A stretch of DNA of 64,000 bases from Phaeodactylum tricornutum CCAP 1055/1 (lineage: Eukaryota; Bacillariophyta; Bacillariophyceae; Surirellales; Neidiaceae): contig NC_011695.1 in the NCBI RefSeq assembly GCF_000150955.2, positions 186,001 to 250,000 of the forward strand, read 5' to 3'. Shown piece by piece: positions 59,450-64,000 of this stretch. The notes below the pieces were generated by a model, which saw only the letters and a program-made list of their open reading frames with translations, was not told the origin of the DNA and ran no database searches. Positions within the stretch are counted from its first letter, which is position 1, and every line of letters starts with the position of its first letter. The position numbers and the translations under genes are program-made.

Positions 59450-60526
59450 ATGGTTCAATCGCTCTCACACCATATACGCGCAGTATCAGCCTCACTTCGT
59501 CGATTCAGTCGCGTCGAGAGGCCTCTCTCGTCATCGAGAAGGCTCTTTGAAGGGCTGCATAGAACGCGGCGCTTTTCTTCAGCTGATGTGGTGACTACAG
59601 GCAATGCCACGCCCGAAGTTCGCACCAGCAAGGACGGGGTTGTTGCTCGGCCAATAGATTTCGATGTCGGTTCAAAAGTGGAAGGAAACGAAAGCCAGAT
59701 CCTCACTGTTGCTCTAGAGCCCGGTCAAGTGCTGCGCGCGGAAAGCGGTGCCATGATGTACATGACGGATGGCGTGCAAATGAACACCACATCGGGTGGC
59801 GGGCTGTCCTCTGGGTTTCAACGGATGTTAACGGGGCAGAACTTCTTTATTTCGGACTACTCTTTTGAAGGCGAGCCTGGAACCGTCGGCCACGTTGCGC
59901 TAGGTACTGATTTTCCTTCAAAAATTGTTCGCCTAAATTTAGAAGAATACGGTGGGAAGATTGTTTGTCAAAAAGGTGCTCTTCTTTGCGCTTCACATAC
60001 AGTGGATATTCAAATGGAGTACAGTAAAAATATGTCGACTGGATTTTTTGGCGGCGAGGGCTTTGTTCTACAAGGACTTAGCGGCGAAGGCGATGTCTTT
60101 GTCAAAGCCGGAGGAACTTTGATCCGTCGAGATCTGAAGGAAGGAGAGCAACTTCGTATCTCGTCGGGATGCCTGGTGGCATTTACGAATGGAGTAGATT
60201 ATGGTCTGTCATTTTTTGTGCTTGCTTTCATCTTTTTTTGTTGGCGTCGATTCATCCTCATACGCAATGTATTCTTTGTAGACGTGCAAATGGTGAAAGG
60301 ATTTGCGAACGTTTTTGCGGGTGGCGAAGGGCTCTTCATGACCACATTGACTGGACCAGGAGTGGTGTGGCTTCAAGGCCAACCGGCGCAACGAATGATA
60401 AGTGAAATTGCCCGCCGTGTTCCGTCAGGCGGCGGTATAGGTCTCGGGATTCCAATCGGCGGCGCGGGTACCAGCGGCGGAGGAGAGGAAAGTAGTGGTG
60501 ATGAAAACAACAATGGGCAGCAGTAG
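59450..60526 (+). CDS. AIM24/TIGR00266-family protein, probably mitochondrial
   Basis: Exons 59450..60203 and 60282..60526, 332 residues. The frame is open through the 78-nt intron (GTCTGT...TTTGTAG), which adds a spurious hydrophobic insert (FFVLAFIFFCW); removing it gives NGVDYDVQMVKGFANVFAGG, the expected family reading. Other landmarks: LTVALEPGQVLRAESGAMMY, FFISDYSFEGEPGTVGHVAL, ALLCASHTVDIQMEY, FFGGEGFVLQGLSGEGDVFV and LFMTTLTGPGVVWLQGQP. The fold is a double-psi/TRAP-like beta barrel. An Arg/Ser-rich N-terminus (HHIRAVSASLRRFSRVERP) suits mitochondrial import; yeast Aim24 supports MICOS assembly in the inner membrane. The C-terminus is Gly/Glu rich. Confidence 0.88.
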   Translation: MVQSLSHHIRAVSASLRRFSRVERPLSSSRRLFEGLHRTRRFSSADVVTTGNATPEVRTSKDGVVARPIDFDVGSKVEGNESQILTVALEPGQVLRAESGAMMYMTDGVQMNTTSGGGLSSGFQRMLTGQNFFISDYSFEGEPGTVGHVALGTDFPSKIVRLNLEEYGGKIVCQKGALLCASHTVDIQMEYSKNMSTGFFGGEGFVLQGLSGEGDVFVKAGGTLIRRDLKEGEQLRISSGCLVAFTNGVDYGLSFFVLAFIFFCWRRFILIRNVFFVDVQMVKGFANVFAGGEGLFMTTLTGPGVVWLQGQPAQRMISEIARRVPSGGGIGLGIPIGGAGTSGGGEESSGDENNNGQQ

Positions 60527-61597
60527 ATGGATGTTGCAGACAACCGTTCAAGACATGTTCATTCATTCCGACAGATCATATTTATTAGGTCCGCACGAAA
60601 CCTCCATGAAAGGATTCTTCAGATAATCGCACACTTCACATAGAAAATAAATTATCTCGACGTTGACTTGCATTAATGTAAGTCGATGCATCCTTGTGTA
60701 CAAATTGAGAAAGATTGGAGTCGGAAATTTCAAATGCAATCAGATCTACACAAGTGCATGAGTCCAGTCAAGCAAGTCGCTCGAGAGTCTGACAGTGAGG
60801 GAAAATGCGTAAATTTTTGTGTTCGGTTTTCTCGCCTCTTTTCACTTACGAACTGCTCAATGAATTATATTTTTTTTTCTGTCGGATCACATGCGGCTTT
60901 GGTCCTCATGTTCGCCTAGAATAAAAAAGGAGCCTCTTGGCATTGACAGTATTGATGGCAATGATGACAGGCACGGACGAAGACGAGAAACTCAGCACAT
61001 GCCGAATCGCGGTCAATGCAACTACCTTACAGTTAAATTCTTTATTTCACAATATTGATTCACTGTCAACTGCAATATATTACCCTAAATTTGAAGGACC
61101 TGCGATCAGAATATGTTTTTTTCCTTTTTACAGTTAGTTCCTAATCTGATCACATCGTACTTGATATGACAGATCCAAAAACTAGCTAGAGAGGGAGTCG
61201 CCGGCATACTTACTGTTACCAGTAGTTTCTGGGGCTTCCCCGGTGAGTAACGATACAAATGCTTGTGCGAGCAACGTCACGGAAAGAAAGACAACCCGGA
61301 AATGGCTCTCTGACATCAGACAAGTCACGCGTTTTGTTCACGTTACGGGATGCTCGAACTTGCTTGCCACAGCGATAATGATGACAGTGAACAATGATTC
61401 ACACAGATGTCGTGTCTGTCGCAACCTCATCGCGACGTCTTCTCCTTTCTCTTTACAGTTTTACTGTCAGTAGCAAGATAGCCATTCTCTCACTTCGACA
61501 ACGTTTTTTGGAAAGAACAGATTCTTCCTTATTGTCAATTTACTGACTTTCGAAAAGACTCATTCGCTCTTCTTTCCCCGTATACGCCATCCCCAGT
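60527..61597. other. Long intergenic region with motif cluster, no gene seen
   Basis: About 1.07 kb between the AIM24 and rubredoxin genes on the same strand. Short frames (up to 78 codons) have no features. It carries at least seven copies of the recurring 9-mer, given in the next entry. Confidence 0.45.
60790..61469. promoter_or_regulatory. Cluster of TKACWGTKA motifs upstream of the rubredoxin gene
   Basis: TGACAGTGA (60790-60798), TTACAGTTA (61027-61035), TTCACTGTCAA (61059-61069), TTACAGTTA (61128-61136), TTACTGTTA (61210-61218), TGACAGTGA (61382-61390), and the overlapping pair TTACAGTTT/TTACTGTCA (61453-61469). The last pair lies about 130 bp before the start codon. Function is inferred from density and place only. 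Confidence 0.5.
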
Positions 61598-62188
61598 ATG
61601 TGGTCCTCCGCCTTCGCAACAATCCTCTGCGTACTGACGTTCTTGTCCTCCGATGCCTTTACGACCCCTGCCGGAGTTACGCGGCCTGCCTTTTCCGTTT
61701 CTCGATCAGTCCGACACTACATGAGCGAAAAATCGGAGGATTCAATGACCGGCATAACGAAAGAAGTCGACCCCATGGAGGAAGAACTTGAAAACATGTC
61801 GGCGGACGAGCGAGCTATTCGCGCCAAGCAAAAGCGGGCGGACGAGTTGCGCGCACAAGAAGTCTTCATGAAAAAGAGTACCGGTAAGCACAAGTGTACC
61901 AACTGTGACTGGGAATTTGACGTAGAAAAGGGAGATTCCAACATGATTGGTGGTATGATCAAGCCCGGAACACCCTTTGCCGAGCTCCCGAGCAACTGGC
62001 GTTGCCCCGTGTGCCGGGCGTCGAAGGATGCTTTTGAAGAGGTGGTCGAAGAGATTCCGGGGTTTGAAGTCAACCAAGGTTACGGGTTTGGAACTAACTC
62101 ATGGACGTCGGAGCAAAAGAACTTGGCCATCTTTGGTGGACTGGCAGCCTTTTTTCTGCTCTTTCTTTCCGGATACGCCATGTCCTAG
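61598..62188 (+). CDS. RBD1: Plastid membrane-anchored rubredoxin (RBD1-like)
   Basis: 196 residues. Signal peptide ([19 protein letters not shown]) with the DAF plastid motif and transit stretch; a charged helical linker ([20 protein letters not shown]); a rubredoxin domain with the iron ligands CTNC and CPVC in [18 protein letters not shown] and [20 protein letters not shown]; then a C-terminal membrane helix ([20 protein letters not shown]). This layout is that of RBD1/RubA, a thylakoid one-iron protein needed for photosystem II assembly in algae and plants. A cluster of the recurring 9-mer lies upstream. Intronless. Confidence 0.92.
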   Translation: MWSSAFATILCVLTFLSSDAFTTPAGVTRPAFSVSRSVRHYMSEKSEDSMTGITKEVDPMEEELENMSADERAIRAKQKRADELRAQEVFMKKSTGKHKCTNCDWEFDVEKGDSNMIGGMIKPGTPFAELPSNWRCPVCRASKDAFEEVVEEIPGFEVNQGYGFGTNSWTSEQKNLAIFGGLAAFFLLFLSGYAMS

Positions 62189-62390
62189 ACGAGATGGGAA
62201 GTGTCCGTCTCGTCGCCATCTCATTTCGACTAAGGGACAAAACTACCCGTCGCCTTGATCCCGGTGTTGCAATATGGACGCGACAGGTAGTACGGCATTA
62301 TAGAGGAAATACAATCGCAGTCTAAATTTCTAATCTTTCCTTTTACTACACCGAAAACAATGCTGCAACTCATATCGAAGACACTAGCAC

Positions 62391-63803
62391 CTAGCATTCA
62401 AAGTTCATTTTAGTGGTGGTGCGGCTTGGTGGAAATTGTATCGCTCTACTTACATGGATCCCGTCCTCGCCGGAACTGAGGCTCCCACCGACTTCGTACA
62501 CAAAGACACCGGCCACTACCAACCCAACAGCCACGTAGAACAATGTAAACGGTTCCTCTCCGTAGGCCATGATTGAAAAAATAATGGCATAGAGATTGGT
62601 GGTTTGCATCGACAAATTTAACAAGGTAGCATCCGATGATACCAAAAAACGGGCCTCGGCAATATAGTACAGTACAACTGACGTGACGTACCACACCAGC
62701 ACACCCAACACTTGTACTTGAATTTCGACAGTCAAGGTCGTAACCTTTTCCACTTCAGACCATTCACGTGCCAAGAAAGCTATGGTTGTCAACACACAAC
62801 CAAAGACGCCAATCATCCCGAGGTATTCGTTACGGTCAATGTGTTTGATGGAGTACTCTGCTACGGTGTCTCCTAACCCATACGCCAAAGCCGCCGTGAC
62901 GGCAAGCAAATCGCCCAGATAAAAACGTGATGACTCGGGGTGTTGCAGTTGTGGGTCATCACCATCCATAGGATTGCTAGCGCTACTGACATCGCCCAAA
63001 TCAGACCAAACAGTCAGGCACCCACCAAAAATGCAGAGCATGACACCAAAGACATGGTGTGGCCGGAAGACTTTTGCGAGAATGTGTCTAGAAAAAAACA
63101 TTGTTGACGGGACCGTGAGCGAACCTAGCAAGGTAGTGCTGGTCAATGAAGTAAAGTTGAAAGATAACAGTGTCAAAAAGTTGGGCAGTACATCCAACAA
63201 AGACATGCCGAGGTAAATCCACCAAGGGATCTGTAGACGGATTGCTGTGCCGGGAAGTGTATACTGCTGTCTTTGTATGGATACGGTAGGACTGTTGACC
63301 AGTATTGTTGTGGCTACTGCTGAATCGTCTTTCGGTATCGCAAACAAGTGCATGGCTAAAATGAGATAGACCCATATCATCTGGAAACAAAAGGTTCGAA
63401 CTCCGTACTTATAGTTGAGTGTGTAAGATGACGCGTTCATACTGGAAGCACAAAGGGCAATCGCCTGGCCAAAGAAGAGTGCCATACATTGATGTCGTCG
63501 TCGCTTTTTGTGGCTGGTCGATGTCGTCGACGTGACGAGAATGCTCGCTTCACGTTTTTTTTGAATCGCCTCCCACGCGTCGTTCCAATCAAACAATCTG
63601 AAAATATTCGTGCCGGCTCTCCTCGACTGAATCTGTGATTGGCACAGAGGTGTTTCTTCGCTATCGATTGTAGTACTTTTTGAACGGAACGGATCGCCAT
63701 CAGAGCCTTGCTCTTCCTGACTTGAAAAAAAGACACCACCGTAGTTTGGCGAAAGAGACACGGCTTGATAGAATCGCCCGCTCTCAACTTTCTCCGCCGC
63801 CAT
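62391..63803 (-). CDS. SLC35F-type solute transporter (drug/metabolite transporter superfamily)
   Basis: 470 residues, about ten membrane helices, no intron. Landmarks: MALFFGQAIALCASSMNASS in the first helix, QIPWWIYLGMSLLDVLPNFL, FTSLTSTTLLGSLTVPSTMF, ILAKVFRPHHVFGVMLCIFG, YLGDLLAVTAALAYGLGDTV and ATLLNLSMQTTNLYAIIFSI. These match the SLC35F1/F2/F6 (DUF914) group, whose members move small metabolites or drugs across the plasma or endomembrane; substrate is not known. The N-terminal 110 residues are hydrophilic and cytosolic. The gene runs towards the rubredoxin gene with about 200 bp between their ends. Confidence 0.88.
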   Translation of the reverse strand: MAAEKVESGRFYQAVSLSPNYGGVFFSSQEEQGSDGDPFRSKSTTIDSEETPLCQSQIQSRRAGTNIFRLFDWNDAWEAIQKKREASILVTSTTSTSHKKRRRHQCMALFFGQAIALCASSMNASSYTLNYKYGVRTFCFQMIWVYLILAMHLFAIPKDDSAVATTILVNSPTVSIQRQQYTLPGTAIRLQIPWWIYLGMSLLDVLPNFLTLLSFNFTSLTSTTLLGSLTVPSTMFFSRHILAKVFRPHHVFGVMLCIFGGCLTVWSDLGDVSSASNPMDGDDPQLQHPESSRFYLGDLLAVTAALAYGLGDTVAEYSIKHIDRNEYLGMIGVFGCVLTTIAFLAREWSEVEKVTTLTVEIQVQVLGVLVWYVTSVVLYYIAEARFLVSSDATLLNLSMQTTNLYAIIFSIMAYGEEPFTLFYVAVGLVVAGVFVYEVGGSLSSGEDGIHVSRAIQFPPSRTTTKMNFEC

Positions 63804-64000
63804 GGGAAAGTTTGACCGACGTCAAACGACGTCAACGTGAATTTTGGACGGCGTGCTTCCCTGGACGTTCTGTCCCCTGGTTGCTTCCTGCGTCTGCCAC
63901 ACCGTAGCGAAAGAAGGACCAATCTCCATTTATAGTGAAACACTCATCGAAGGGATGATGGAGATAGTCACTGATCGGCAGAGACGTTCACAGTTGACAG

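Noticed and set aside
60204-60281. A membrane helix inside the AIM24 protein
   Set aside because: The hydrophobic insert is translated intron; family alignment is continuous only when it is removed.
1-64000. CRISPR arrays, bacterial-style operons or phage genes
   Set aside because: No spaced short repeats, and gene content and splicing are those of a eukaryotic nucleus.

Overview
The window looks like nuclear DNA from a pennate diatom, most probably Phaeodactylum tricornutum or a close relative (inference). The evidence is: dense genes on both strands; few, short GT-AG introns (78 to 132 nt in most genes); and many proteins that start with a signal peptide ending in an ASAFAP-like motif followed by a transit-peptide-like stretch, the usual plastid address in diatoms. 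The genes themselves are eukaryotic: Sec61 alpha, PA200/Blm10, RUS, GH18 chitinase, SLC35F, F-box and WD40 proteins. I support about 26 gene loci, one decayed gene and one repeated element.

Layout. 1-7.1 kb: a 3'-truncated thylakoid-lumen DUF6816 protein (-), SEC61A (+), a PanE-type ketopantoate reductase (-) and a plastid-targeted amino-acid transporter (+). 7.6-16.5 kb: fibrillin (+), PP2C phosphatase (+), dicarboxylate/amino-acid:cation symporter (-), a charged probably nuclear protein (-), a plastid protein resembling RCC reductase (+) and a type II membrane protein (+). 16.5-28.7 kb: a fused MtnA-MtnK methionine-salvage enzyme (-), a secreted protein with about 15 cysteine-rich repeats (+), a WD40 protein whose first exon is unresolved (+) and a chitinase (+). 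28.9-42 kb: a small plastid membrane protein (-), a TPR-PDZ reading frame carrying an in-frame TAG (+), an ankyrin/FYVE-like/SNARE-like reading frame directly behind it (+), a type II membrane protein (-), a three-finger CCCH protein (+) and an F-box/ankyrin protein (-). 43-53 kb: the 2285-residue proteasome activator PA200 (+), a RUS-family protein (-) and a WW-domain protein (+). 53.1-59 kb: an accessory-looking block bounded by two 250-bp direct repeats, holding a decayed THIC (thiamin pyrimidine synthase) copy and a large membrane protein of unknown family (-). 59.4-64 kb: an AIM24 protein (+), plastid rubredoxin RBD1 (+) and an SLC35F transporter (-).

Functional themes. Several genes serve the plastid (DUF6816, amino-acid transporter, fibrillin, RCCR-like, RBD1, the small membrane protein). 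Others serve proteostasis and secretion (Sec61, PA200, F-box) and cofactor or sulfur metabolism (PanE, MtnA-MtnK, the THIC relic). They do not form an operon-like system. The most striking non-coding signal is a near-palindromic 9-mer, TKACWGTKA, that recurs in the intergenic spaces, densest at 59.0-59.3 kb and 60.8-61.5 kb. I see no CRISPR array, no intact transposon and no tRNA I can support. All of this was read by eye, so domain names rest on remembered family motifs and exon joints on splice signals plus frame.
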